NCBI GenBank assembly: GCA_910577445.1 | Contig: CAJTMZ010000088.1 | Coordinates: 1 to 17,060 of the forward strand | From: an uncultured Lachnospiraceae bacterium | GTDB taxonomy: Bacteria; Bacillota; Clostridia; Lachnospirales; Lachnospiraceae | Direction of reading: 5' to 3' | DNA length: 17,060 nucleotides | In this document: positions 8,462 through 14,607 of the stretch, piece after piece | Layout of the letters: the number at the start of each line of letters is the position of its first letter | Position numbering within the stretch: the stretch's first letter is position 1 | Notes under the pieces: generated by a model | The model's input: the letters and a program-made list of their open reading frames with translations, nothing else | What the model was told of the DNA's origin: nothing | Databases searched by the model: none | Position numbers and translations under genes: made by a program

Positions 8462-8852
8462 ACCCGCCTCCTATCTTCCCCCGCCGTGACAGCCATCCAG
8501 TGGGCAGTAGCCGTATCCTGACAGCCTGATACATGCATCGCTTCACATACTGGTCAGCAGTTTCCCCGTCTTTCCGCGCTACCACAAATGTTGTTGAAAG
8601 CCCGTCCTTGCTTTCAGACTTCAGGTTCCCGCCCTGCTTCTGCTCCATCTCTGCGGCATGGTACGCTTCTGCGGCAGCACAGACAGCGTTTTTTACAACG
8701 TCCGCCTGTGCCGTATCTGTGAAGATATCGCCATTTAAGTAAGTCAGGTAACGGATGTAGCTTTCTGCTTCCCTGACAGCTCCGGGAAATGCCTTTTCCG
8801 TAAGAGATGAACCCCCGTATATGCCGGAATAGTATGCAAAATCAACATACAT
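8427..8852 (-). CDS. Head-tail connector (gp6-like adaptor)
   Basis: A 141-aa protein directly after the major capsid gene, in the place of the HK97 gp6 / SPP1 gp15-type adaptor that binds the portal. The helical build fits: E-A-E-S-Y-I-R-Y-L-T-Y-L-N-G (residues about 28-41), then V-V-K-N-A-V-C-A-A-A-E-A-Y-H, and a final helix Y-V-K-R-C-M-Y-Q-A-V-R-I-R-L-L. The last residues, K-C-C-C-C-D-C-L, are read through the start of the next gene and are unlike the rest; the conserved part appears to end before them. Start ATG 8852 with AAAGGA upstream. Family recognised by fold pattern and order only. Confidence 0.82.
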   Translation of the reverse strand: MYVDFAYYSGIYGGSSLTEKAFPGAVREAESYIRYLTYLNGDIFTDTAQADVVKNAVCAAAEAYHAAEMEQKQGGNLKSESKDGLSTTFVVARKDGETADQYVKRCMYQAVRIRLLPTGWLSRRGKIGGGYDNKCCCCDCL

Positions 8853-8871
8853 CCTTTATCCCTCTCTTCCT

Positions 8872-10041
8872 TTATGCATTCTGCGCCGCTAAAAATTCAG
8901 CAATGATTTCAGCCTTGCTTGTTTTTGTAATCGTGTAACCTTTGACCGCGGCAATAGCCTTGATATCATCAACCCTTATTTGGGAAAGCTGTGATTCCGT
9001 GTAAGTTTCGAGAATCTCCGGTCCGTCAACTGACCGTGTGGAAATACCACTTGCCACACCTGTCAGGATTGCGAACGGACAACGCTTTGCCTTATCCGGA
9101 ACCATTGCATTAATCGGGTTCGGGATTTCCCATCCGAGACGCATAACGGCCCGCAGCGCCACCATATCATTCTGCATCAGGTTATACAGAATATCACCCG
9201 TGGCAGGGTCCTGAATCACACCCTGGTCAAAAATCTTAAAAGTAATATCCTGACGGATAGAATATGCAAGCTGTGAAAAGTCGCCGCTAATCATCAGAGC
9301 TTTGCTTCTGTCAAAAGCTCCGTTACGTGGAAAGTTCATCGGCGAACCGTCCAGCGTATATGTTGTGCCGGTCTGCATATCAGACTTAAACACAGGCTGC
9401 CCTGTGGTGTCTTTCAGCCCCCTCAGCTTTGCCCTCATTGTAATGTCGGCCATATGGCCGTTCACAAAATAACTGCTTTCCTCAACCTTTGCTATAACAC
9501 CGCTTTCACCTAAAATGGAATCATACAGGTCGGAACCCAGCGTCACAATGGCCCCGGCCTTTGTTGCCGTGGAAACAACATCATCACGCCATGTTGCCGG
9601 CTTATCATGCCCGAAAAGAATCGCGCCGTCAATCTTCTGGCCAAAAGCTTCAACCAGACGGGGCCGCACTTCTCCCCAAATATCATAATCGGCATCATCA
9701 AGTACCGCTTCCGGAATCGGTACAATGACCGCGATTTCTTCCGCATAAATAAACTTGTTATCCCATGCCATTGTTGTCAGCTTCTTTTTTGCACCGCTGC
9801 CTTCCCCGTTCACAAAATAGGCCAGAGGAAGCAAGTCAAGCACACGCATTTTGTACTGTGCCGCTGTCATATTTTGAAGTTTACGGCCACGCTGTAAAAC
9901 AGTGGACTGTTCCACCACCCCCTGGATAATGTCATGGCTTTCCTGTACCGGAATCAGCGCTTCGGCGTTCCCCCTGGTAATGGAACTGGAAGCCTCGCCC
10001 GCAAAAGTCTGTAGATTAAAAATCTTTCTGTTTCTGTTCAA
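8872..10041 (-). CDS. Major capsid protein, HK97 fold
   Basis: A 389-aa HK97-type capsid subunit that builds the icosahedral shell. Supporting features: N-arm rich in polar residues, a spine-helix region, the E-loop region, the A-A-Q-Y-K-M-R-V-L-D strand, E-E-I-A-V-I-V-P-I-P-E (residues about 100-110) and F-G-Q-K-I-D-G-A-I-L-F-G, all common in this family. No delta domain is seen; a separate scaffold gene is upstream. The start is TTG 10041 with GGGAG upstream; there is no ATG before residue 58. Residues 8-14 (F-N-L-Q-T-F-A) match the Prp cleavage motif, so the first 13 residues are probably removed. The extreme C-terminus holds a short SAP-like helix pair (V-D-D-I-K-A-I-A-A ... I-I-A-E-F-L). 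Confidence 0.93.
   Translation of the reverse strand: MNRNRKIFNLQTFAGEASSSITRGNAEALIPVQESHDIIQGVVEQSTVLQRGRKLQNMTAAQYKMRVLDLLPLAYFVNGEGSGAKKKLTTMAWDNKFIYAEEIAVIVPIPEAVLDDADYDIWGEVRPRLVEAFGQKIDGAILFGHDKPATWRDDVVSTATKAGAIVTLGSDLYDSILGESGVIAKVEESSYFVNGHMADITMRAKLRGLKDTTGQPVFKSDMQTGTTYTLDGSPMNFPRNGAFDRSKALMISGDFSQLAYSIRQDITFKIFDQGVIQDPATGDILYNLMQNDMVALRAVMRLGWEIPNPINAMVPDKAKRCPFAILTGVASGISTRSVDGPEILETYTESQLSQIRVDDIKAIAAVKGYTITKTSKAEIIAEFLAAQNA
10000..10020 (-). other. Predicted Prp cleavage site in the major capsid protein
   Basis: Residues 8-14 read F-N-L-Q-T-F-A. Prp of Staphylococcus aureus cuts ribosomal protein L27 after L-N-L-Q-F-F and before A, and the capsid and scaffold of phage 80alpha at L-N-L-Q-x-F/A (established). 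The match in position, order and small residue after the cut predicts processing between residues 13 and 14 here (inference). Confidence 0.7.
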
Positions 10042-10058
10042 TGTTCTTTCTCCCTTCT

Positions 10059-10652
10059 TTATCTTCCAAACGCTGAACGGATGGAAGCGTTAATTGAATC
10101 ATTTACTGTCTGGCCCGTGCCGGCTCCACCGTCAGGTTTTCCCGTAGACACAACCCTGTATCCCTGCCCTGTAAAACGGGGATTCTCTTTCAGGAAAGCG
10201 TCAGCCGCTTTCTTGAAATCAGCCTTATCGTCCACGTTTTTCCCGACCTTAAAAAGCACATAGTCGATATCGTCCGGCTTCACGCCCTTATCACGCAGAT
10301 AACCGGTATTTTTCATCTCCTCTACCTGTGCCAGCGCCGCGTCCCGTTCCTTCTCCACAGCGGCAACACCAGGATGCTGTGCGGCTCTCTTTGCCTTAAA
10401 ATCTGCAAGTGCGGCGGTGACCTCATCTTCACTCATGCCCTGCTTTTTAAAGTAATCTGCAAGTGCCGCTTTAGTCGCACGGTCAGCCCTTGCTTCCGCT
10501 ATCTGCTCGGCCTGTTCGTAACTGTAAGCCGCGCCCCCGGCATTATTCTGGCTGCCGTTGCCATTCCCAGCCGTTCCTGTACCGGTACCTCCGCCAGTAC
10601 CGCCCTCACCGCCGTCAGTGAAAAGCTGTAAGTCAAAAAACTTCTTTTTCAT
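10059..10652 (-). CDS. Capsid scaffold protein
   Basis: A 197-aa scaffold placed directly before the major capsid gene. It begins M-K-K-K-F-F-D-L-Q-L-F-T and then has a Gly/Thr-rich linker (residues 13-40), a long charged helical region with E-Q-A-E-Q-I-A-E-A-R-A-D-R-A (about 46-60) and V-E-K-E-R-D-A-A-L-A-Q-V-E-E-M (about 100-115), and a basic C-terminal tip S-I-R-S-A-F-G-R expected to bind the capsid inner surface. This matches DUF4355-like scaffolds of Firmicute phages. Start ATG 10652; an AAAGGA sits right before the ATG and GGTGGG a little upstream. An intrinsic terminator lies about 55 bases before the gene. Confidence 0.88.
   Translation of the reverse strand: MKKKFFDLQLFTDGGEGGTGGGTGTGTAGNGNGSQNNAGGAAYSYEQAEQIAEARADRATKAALADYFKKQGMSEDEVTAALADFKAKRAAQHPGVAAVEKERDAALAQVEEMKNTGYLRDKGVKPDDIDYVLFKVGKNVDDKADFKKAADAFLKENPRFTGQGYRVVSTGKPDGGAGTGQTVNDSINASIRSAFGR
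10617..10640 (-). other. Predicted Prp cleavage site in the scaffold protein
   Basis: Residues 5-12 read F-F-D-L-Q-L-F-T. This repeats the motif at the capsid N-terminus (F-N-L-Q-T-F-A) and the L27 site cut by Prp, with Asp for Asn and Thr for Ala. Cleavage is predicted between residues 11 and 12. Confidence 0.65.
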
Positions 10653-10706
10653 TCCTTTTTCCCACCTTCCTGTGATAATCCCGTATTTATTGCCCCGTCA
10701 GGCATG

Positions 10707-10730
10707 AAAAAAGCATCCTTTTCAGGATGC
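10707..10730 (-). terminator. Intrinsic terminator between Prp and scaffold genes
   Basis: Read on the minus strand: a perfect 6-bp stem GCATCC / GGATGC with a six-base loop (TGAAAA), followed directly by TTTTTT. It stands 12 bases after the Prp stop codon and about 55 bases before the scaffold start. This is a textbook rho-independent terminator in the middle of the head operon. Confidence 0.85.
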
Positions 10731-10742
10731 GTCATTCACTCA

Positions 10743-11027
10743 TTATAAGTATTCAATTACCGGGTAATCTGCAGCTATGCCGCAGATACCTAAAAACCAA
10801 GTGTCAATCAATGCCTTCCCCGTGTCATTCAAAGTCTGCCACTTAATGCATATATTGCCCCGCTCTATGCTTTCATTTAAGCTCATACCGGCGATTTCTT
10901 TCAATCCCCTTATAAGAGTAAGGGTAAGGGCAGAAACGGCGCTGCAGACAATATCTGACCCCCGTGGGGCCGTGTTTGCGTGGCCTGATATATTGATTTT
11001 ATTTGGTGTTATTAAAACTGTAATCAC
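10743..11027 (-). CDS. Prp-like cysteine protease (capsid maturation protease candidate)
   Basis: A 94-aa protein of the ribosomal-processing cysteine protease family (Prp, formerly DUF464). The catalytic pair is clear: His16 in S-G-H-A and Cys28 in D-I-V-C-S-A-V-S-A-L, spaced 12 residues apart as in S. aureus Prp (His22/Cys34), with Asp25 and Ser32 also at family positions. The host enzyme trims L27; in phage 80alpha it also trims capsid and scaffold. Here the gene lies immediately before the scaffold and capsid genes, both of which carry an N-terminal L-Q-x-F motif, so it is most likely the phage's own maturation protease. The start is GTG 11027 with GGGAG upstream. It is flanked on both sides by intrinsic terminators. 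Confidence 0.9.
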   Translation of the reverse strand: MITVLITPNKINISGHANTAPRGSDIVCSAVSALTLTLIRGLKEIAGMSLNESIERGNICIKWQTLNDTGKALIDTWFLGICGIAADYPVIEYL

Positions 11028-11043
11028 ATTTTTTCTCCCATAG

Positions 11044-11070
11044 AAAAACCGCCAGCACTCTGCTGACGGT
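11044..11070 (-). terminator. Intrinsic terminator before the Prp gene
   Basis: On the minus strand a 10-bp stem ACCGTCAGCA / TGCTGGCGGT (one G-U pair) with a GAG loop is followed by TTTTTC. The G-U pair is stable only in the minus-strand RNA, which fixes the direction. It lies ten bases after the YjcQ-like gene and ends just before the Prp ribosome site, so Prp may be shielded from upstream transcription. Confidence 0.82.
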
Positions 11071-11080
11071 CAAACAGCCC

Positions 11081-11401
11081 CTACAAGCCAGGTGTTATCT
11101 CCTTAAATCCTTTTGCGGCATTATAGAACTTTCTCATAATGGAATTTTCCTGTAAGTATTCCAGCCCTTTTAGTGTAATCCGCATTCCTGAACAATCACA
11201 GTTCATATCCCCGGTAATGTCTCGTACTATACACGCCCCTTTGATATATCCTACATCAGACATCATTTCTATGTACCGGAGCCATCTCATTTCAGAAACA
11301 CAAAGGGCTTCATGGTCAATCTTTTCAATATCCGGTTCTGGTTTATCCATGTCCTTTTCTAACTGCGAAAGAATCTTATATACTGCTTTGAAATTATCCA
11401 T
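11081..11401 (-). CDS. YjcQ family protein
   Basis: A 106-aa protein that matches the YjcQ family of small winged-helix proteins common in Firmicute prophages. Seen: M-D-N-F-K-A-V-Y-K-I-L-S-Q-L-E-K at the N-terminus, a second helix (S-E-M-R-W-L-R-Y-I-E-M-M-S-D-V-G-Y-I-K-G) that fits the recognition helix and turn, a Cys-containing wing (D-M-N-C-D-C-S-G), and the diagnostic I-T-L-K-G-L-E-Y-L-Q-E-N-S-x-M near the C-terminus. The biochemical role is not known; DNA binding is suspected from the fold. ATG 11401 follows AAGGAG. Location in a head operon, between a MuF gene and Prp, is typical of such prophages. Confidence 0.87.
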   Translation of the reverse strand: MDNFKAVYKILSQLEKDMDKPEPDIEKIDHEALCVSEMRWLRYIEMMSDVGYIKGACIVRDITGDMNCDCSGMRITLKGLEYLQENSIMRKFYNAAKGFKEITPGL

Positions 11402-11427
11402 GACTTACTCCTTCCTGCTAATCAAAA

Positions 11428-11673
11428 TTACTCCATAATCTCACGCAGGTCGATTTCAGACTGCACAAAAACTGCCCCTATATCATAATCATCAAAAACA
11501 ACTATTTCCAAACCTCTCTTCAAATATGACTGAATCGTTGTGCCGTCAACATCTACCAGCAGTTTTTCCTTATCTGCATCTGGAAAATGTTCCTCAATTT
11601 TCCTGCAGGTATCTCTAAACATCTCCGGGCTGTTATCGGGGCAGATATTATAATCAAAAGGATATTTTTTCAT
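11428..11673 (-). CDS. Small acidic protein of unknown function, coupled to MuF
   Basis: An 81-aa, clearly acidic protein (roughly 19 Asp/Glu against 10 Lys/Arg). It holds a D-V-D-G-T-T-I-Q-S-Y-L-K-R-G-L-E-I-V-V-F-D-D-Y-D sequence pattern, which looks like strand-helix-strand with a D-D-Y-D-I-G-A-V-F turn. I do not recognise the family. Its ATG overlaps the MuF TGA (ATGA), so it is made in ratio with MuF. A small acidic gene stop-start coupled to a MuF protein with a C-terminal extension recalls the toxin-immunity pairs known for MuF polymorphic toxins; this is inference only. It could equally be a phage accessory head protein. Confidence 0.8.
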   Translation of the reverse strand: MKKYPFDYNICPDNSPEMFRDTCRKIEEHFPDADKEKLLVDVDGTTIQSYLKRGLEIVVFDDYDIGAVFVQSEIDLREIME

Positions 11674-13376
11674 AGGCCAAACTCCTTATTAACATCCGCA
11701 TTTGTTTTAGAAGCAGTTTTGAGAATATCCTCCAAAGCTTCTTCCCTGCTCATGTCTTTCCGTTTCATTTTATTTCTAACCAGTTCTTCAAAATCAGGTG
11801 CCGGTCTTTTCTGTTCCAGCACCCTCGCTGTCTCCACATCAGACATTGCAGCCCTTGCCTGGTGTTTGTACTGATTCCGAAGACCGTATGCCTGCCGAGC
11901 CTGCTGTTCCAGTGGCAATGCATCATCAATTTGATTGGGAATGCTATTGACATTGGCATAGTACCATTCACGTATACTCTGGTTGTCCGTTTTTACTATT
12001 TCTGCACCAACATAGTGTGCAAGGTTTTTCTTTGACACTATTATATCAGCATCTGGTGCCTGTGTCACGTTTTTCTGCAATGCATCCATATCAGCGCGCC
12101 GGTTCTTTTCGGCCCTTTCACGCATTGCACGCTCCGCCTTGCGTTCTTTTGCCGCAGCGCGTTTGGCCGCTTTATCTGCCTGCTCCGCTTCCCAGGTCTC
12201 GTATGTACGCTGTGATGGTGCCACACGTCCCCGTAAATCATAATAAATACGTTCCCGCTGTTCGGGAAGATGAAACTTTTTGCTAAACTCTTTATATTCA
12301 TCGAGCATGGCCTGATATTTGCATCTGGCATTTAAAATATCATCAGAATCAGCTCCTCCCTGCTTTAACAGCTGTGCTTTCTGCCTCTGTGCCCGCATCG
12401 CCGTTTCCATCTGACGCTGTTTCTGCGTGGCTTCATAAGTATTATATTCCCTGCCGCGATATGGGATTTTCTGCGCTTCTTTCCTGTCCATAGCCTCCAG
12501 CCATTCGTCAGAATAATTCCTGGCAGAAATCCCGTCCAGAAAAGGATAATAGCTGTGGCGGCAGTTCCAGCCAAGCAGGCCGGGGCCAGAACCCAAACCG
12601 CACACATCTATAAGCTGCTGGTATGTCCACACACGCCCCTGCCAGACGGCATGTTCCGGGCGTGCCCCCGGATGCCAGTCAACCTCGTATTTATCAGTCC
12701 CCAGCCTCTGGCCATTCATTCTGGATATCTGCCCTGTCAGCTGCCCCATACCTGTAAGCAGCGCCCTCCTGACGGCCACATCCACCCTGTTGCTGCGTCC
12801 GGAAACATAATCAACTGTCCGCAGCCCGGAAGTGGTCATTTCTCCCACAACTTTCCGTATCAGGGTATTATAGTCAAAAGCTCCTGATGCCATCATGGTA
12901 ATTGCATTGTCCAGATACCCGTTATATACCTCTGACAGCGGCGAAAACACCTTACGTCCACTGCCCATATCCACCATAAATCCCAGCGACCTGCTTATAT
13001 TAAAAAGCTCATCATTTGACTGCTGGATGAGGGCGTTTGTAATCTGCTGTAATTCATAATTTTGTTCATAGCAAATAAGTTTTGTATTAATCTGCTCGTA
13101 CATTGTCCGACTTCTCACATATTCCTGTTCTACGACTTCATCATACAGCTTGAACGTGTCAGCCCAGTCACCGCCTAAAGCCTGCCGGATAATGTTTTCA
13201 ACATCTTCCGTACTGTGTCCCAGCACCATGTACCTTTGCAATTGCCAGTCTACCGTAGAAGTAATTCTTCCCGTCTTCTTAATTCTGCGTACCACATCTT
13301 TCATAATTTCCTCTTCAAGCGCCAGGTATTTCTTTTCGATGCCAGCTGCAAGGATTGACTGGTATTCCTGTTTCAA
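11670..13376 (-). CDS. Phage minor capsid protein (MuF/Phage_min_cap2) with C-terminal extension
   Basis: A 568-aa minor head protein of the Phage_min_cap2/MuF group, which is packed into the prohead near the portal. The core runs to about residue 300 and includes A-V-R-R-A-L-L-T-G-M (201-210), W-H-P-G-A-R-P-E-H-A-V-W-Q-G-R (234-248) and L-G-W-N-C-R-H-S-Y-Y-P-F (268-279), all typical. A long basic helical linker (about 310-430, rich in Ala/Lys/Arg/Glu) leads to a compact domain at about 436-568 containing Y-G-L-R-N-Q-Y-K-H-Q-A-R and ending E-E-A-L-E-D-I-L-K-T-A-S-K-T. MuF proteins can carry C-terminal toxin domains (known); this one is not recognised. Start TTG 13376 with AAAGGAGG nine bases upstream, just after the HNH terminator. 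Confidence 0.9.
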   Translation of the reverse strand: MKQEYQSILAAGIEKKYLALEEEIMKDVVRRIKKTGRITSTVDWQLQRYMVLGHSTEDVENIIRQALGGDWADTFKLYDEVVEQEYVRSRTMYEQINTKLICYEQNYELQQITNALIQQSNDELFNISRSLGFMVDMGSGRKVFSPLSEVYNGYLDNAITMMASGAFDYNTLIRKVVGEMTTSGLRTVDYVSGRSNRVDVAVRRALLTGMGQLTGQISRMNGQRLGTDKYEVDWHPGARPEHAVWQGRVWTYQQLIDVCGLGSGPGLLGWNCRHSYYPFLDGISARNYSDEWLEAMDRKEAQKIPYRGREYNTYEATQKQRQMETAMRAQRQKAQLLKQGGADSDDILNARCKYQAMLDEYKEFSKKFHLPEQRERIYYDLRGRVAPSQRTYETWEAEQADKAAKRAAAKERKAERAMRERAEKNRRADMDALQKNVTQAPDADIIVSKKNLAHYVGAEIVKTDNQSIREWYYANVNSIPNQIDDALPLEQQARQAYGLRNQYKHQARAAMSDVETARVLEQKRPAPDFEELVRNKMKRKDMSREEALEDILKTASKTNADVNKEFGL

Positions 13377-13403
13377 AGATATATCCTCCTTTAACTAAAA
13401 GGA

Positions 13404-13428
13404 AAAGAGACCTGTTATAGGCCTCTTT
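13404..13428 (-). terminator. Terminator overlapping the end of the HNH gene
   Basis: On the minus strand AAAGAGGCCT / AGGTCTCTTT form a 10-bp stem (one G-U pair) with a five-base loop, followed by TTTTCCTTTT. The left arm lies inside the last codons of the HNH gene and the TAA is in the loop. It would stop the cassette's own transcript before the MuF gene. The T tract is interrupted, so strength is uncertain. Confidence 0.6.
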
Positions 13429-14053
13429 CTTTCATTATTTCTTCAATTGTTTTTCCACGTTCTAAAAACCCCCTAAGACTGCCACGGTTCATACCAATTT
13501 TCCTTTCCCATTGTGCCACTGTTAATGTTTCTCCTCTATATGTAACATATTTTGAATTACTTCTATTATTTATTTGCGTTTCTATAGTAGCCCAACGGCA
13601 ATTTTCAGGCTCATAATTGCCATCATTATTTATCCTGTCTATAGATAATTCATCAGAGTAACCACTTTTTAACGCCCATTCAGCAAAGACAGCAAAATCA
13701 TTCCATTCATTACATACTCTTATTCCCTTTCCATAATATGAATCAAATTCTCTCTTTGAGCAAGAAGGACTGCAACGGTGTTTCATGCCTGCCCATATGC
13801 GATATAACCTTGTCCCATACCTGCCATGTGTCATGCATGTCTTATTACCTCTAAACATTTCTGAAGTGGTCTCTTTTCTAAGACATCCACAAGATTGTGT
13901 CATACCTTTACGCAAATTATACGATGTCACTTCTTTGAATGTTCCGCAATCGCATCTACATTTCCATAACGCTTCACGTCTTTTATTACCAGCTCTTTCA
14001 ATAACAACCAATCTTCCAAAACGTTGTCCCGTTAAATCAATAAGTTTACTCAT
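13415..14053 (-). CDS. HNH-type homing endonuclease with Zn ribbon and DNA-binding tail
   Basis: A 212-aa free-standing endonuclease. The N-terminus is the L-T-G-Q-R-F-G-R-L-V-V-I-E-R module followed by a small zinc ribbon (C-R-C-D-C at 32-36 and S-C-G-C at 54-57), then a central nuclease-like core with S-I-D-R-I-N-N-D-G-N-Y (137-147) and E-N-C-R-W-A-T (150-156), the divergent HNH motif common in phage proteins also labelled AP2-domain proteins. The C-terminus (about 167-212) with L-T-V-A-Q-W-E-R-K-I-G-M is a helix-turn-helix DNA-binding repeat. The ATG overlaps the stop of the 72-aa gene (ATGA). Clearly AT-richer by eye than the capsid genes. It interrupts the portal-MuF junction, fitting selfish insertion. 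The target site is unknown. Confidence 0.88.
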   Translation of the reverse strand: MSKLIDLTGQRFGRLVVIERAGNKRREALWKCRCDCGTFKEVTSYNLRKGMTQSCGCLRKETTSEMFRGNKTCMTHGRYGTRLYRIWAGMKHRCSPSCSKREFDSYYGKGIRVCNEWNDFAVFAEWALKSGYSDELSIDRINNDGNYEPENCRWATIETQINNRSNSKYVTYRGETLTVAQWERKIGMNRGSLRGFLERGKTIEEIMKERGL

Positions 14054-14268
14054 GCCACACCACCTTTCTTCATTTCTGCTTTAGCCGCCCGGTAACCTTT
14101 GGCATAGCCGTAACGAAAAAGTGTTGCGATGGCCTCGAACAGCCTATTCGTATCTGCCCAATGCATTTCATCTATAAATGCTATCATTTCAGATGTTCTA
14201 AGCATATAGTTAGTATCCATCTTTTTGCTTTTTAAAAAGCGGTCAACATAATCTTTGATTTTCTGCAT
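14050..14268 (-). CDS. 72-aa gene of unknown function, copy 1
   Basis: A small protein of 72 residues: M-Q-K-I-K-D-Y-V-D-R-F at the start, then a helical region with M-L-R-T-S-E-M-I-A-F-I-D-E-M, a W-A-D-T-N core, and a basic helix L-F-R-Y-G-Y-A-K-G-Y-R-A-A-K-A-E-M-K-K. The family is not known to me; the R-Y-G-Y-A-K-G-Y-R-A-A-K helix suggests a nucleic-acid or protein contact. ATG 14268 sits after GAAAGGAG at a good distance; a longer in-frame start (14331) has no ribosome site. The stop overlaps the HNH start. A second, 94% identical copy lies at the right edge of the window, also directly before an HNH gene. Possible roles: helper or regulator of the endonuclease. Confidence 0.85.
   Translation of the reverse strand: MQKIKDYVDRFLKSKKMDTNYMLRTSEMIAFIDEMHWADTNRLFEAIATLFRYGYAKGYRAAKAEMKKGGVA
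14065..14249 (-). repeat. Direct repeat, copy 1 (72-aa gene)
   Basis: This stretch matches 16876-17060 in the same orientation with about 11 mismatches over 185 bases by eye. The match begins abruptly at the 3' end of the 72-aa gene; the HNH genes that follow are unrelated. The other end cannot be fixed since copy 2 reaches the window edge. Confidence 0.9.
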
Positions 14269-14301
14269 AGTAAAATCTCCTTTCAATTTTGGTTCTTGAA
14301 A

Positions 14302-14344
14302 GAAGCTCCTTACCATGATAGAATATTTCATGGAAGGAAACTTC
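14302..14344. other. Imperfect inverted repeat upstream of the 72-aa gene
   Basis: GAAG, TCCTT and CCATGA on one side pair with TCATGG, AGGAA and CTTC on the other, with one-base bulges and a nine-base loop (TAGAATATT). It lies between the end of the RHH gene and the ribosome site of the 72-aa gene, so it would be in the leader of the latter. No U tract follows, so it is not a simple terminator; it may be an RNA structure or a protein site. Confidence 0.5.
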
Positions 14345-14349
14345 TTGGG

Positions 14350-14389
14350 AAAACAGTCGTTCTTACTTTAGCGGGTAGACGGCTGTTTT
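14350..14389. terminator. Hairpin overlapping the RHH stop codon
   Basis: AAAACAGTCGT and ACGGCTGTTTT form an 11-bp stem round an 18-base loop. In plus-strand RNA the odd pair is a G-U and a U-rich run (TTTTATTTTT) follows; in minus-strand RNA it is an A-C mismatch and no U tract follows. It therefore looks more like a terminator against plus-strand transcription, or a bidirectional one, than one serving the RHH gene alone. Confidence 0.45.
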
Positions 14390-14552
14390 ATTTTTGCTCC
14401 AACTTCTTTATCCCCCTACTGATAGCTTCTGTCTTATTGACTTTTTCTTTCTCGCAATACCTTTCAAGAATATTTTTATCCTCATCGCTGATGCGAATAC
14501 TTATCTTGTTAGGTCTGGGATTGTCCGTTGGTCTGCCTGTCCGTGGACTCAT
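14388..14552 (-). CDS. Ribbon-helix-helix (Arc/CopG-type) regulator
   Basis: A 54-aa protein: basic arm M-S-P-R-T-G-R-P-T-D-N-P, then the DNA-contacting strand N-K-I-S-I-R-I-S (15-22), helix A D-E-D-K-N-I-L-E-R-Y-C-E-K (23-35) and helix B N-K-T-E-A-I-S-R-G-I-K-K-L (39-51). This strand-helix-helix plan with T-E-A-I-x-x-G-I is that of Arc/MetJ/CopG repressors, which bind DNA as dimers through the paired strands. ATG 14552 with GAGGTGAG upstream. It has its own promoter with a symmetric operator overlapping it, so autorepression is likely (inference). It opens the RHH - 72-aa gene - HNH cassette between portal and MuF; it could hold the cassette silent in the lysogen or tune it. Confidence 0.88.
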   Translation of the reverse strand: MSPRTGRPTDNPRPNKISIRISDEDKNILERYCEKEKVNKTEAISRGIKKLEQK

Positions 14553-14565
14553 GTTCTCACCTCAC

Positions 14566-14607
14566 TTTTGTCTGGCATAATTCAATTATAAATTATGTCT
14601 GGCAAAA
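14566..14607. promoter_or_regulatory. Symmetric operator at the RHH promoter
   Basis: A 42-bp element centred between 14586 and 14587. On the plus strand it reads TTTTG-TCTGG-CATAATT, eight bases, AATTATG-TCTGG-CAAAA. The outer (TTTTG/CAAAA) and inner (CATAATT/AATTATG) arms are inverted, while the TCTGG pentamers are direct repeats at mirror positions. It covers the -10 and touches the -35. RHH repressors often bind such tandem or palindromic boxes; the RHH protein here is the natural ligand (inference). Confidence 0.7.

Noticed and set aside
10653..10706. Promoter for scaffold and capsid after the terminator
   Set aside because: Best boxes (CTGACG, 15-base spacer, GATTAT) are poor; not enough to call.
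14269..14331. Longer start for the 72-aa gene (93 aa)
   Set aside because: The upstream ATG lies in a hairpin and has no ribosome site, while ATG 14268 follows GAAAGGAG.
14296..14580. Plus-strand hydrophobic open frame opposite the RHH gene
   Set aside because: It looks membrane-like only because it is antisense to the Lys-rich RHH gene; no ribosome site, and the RHH call on the other strand is clear.
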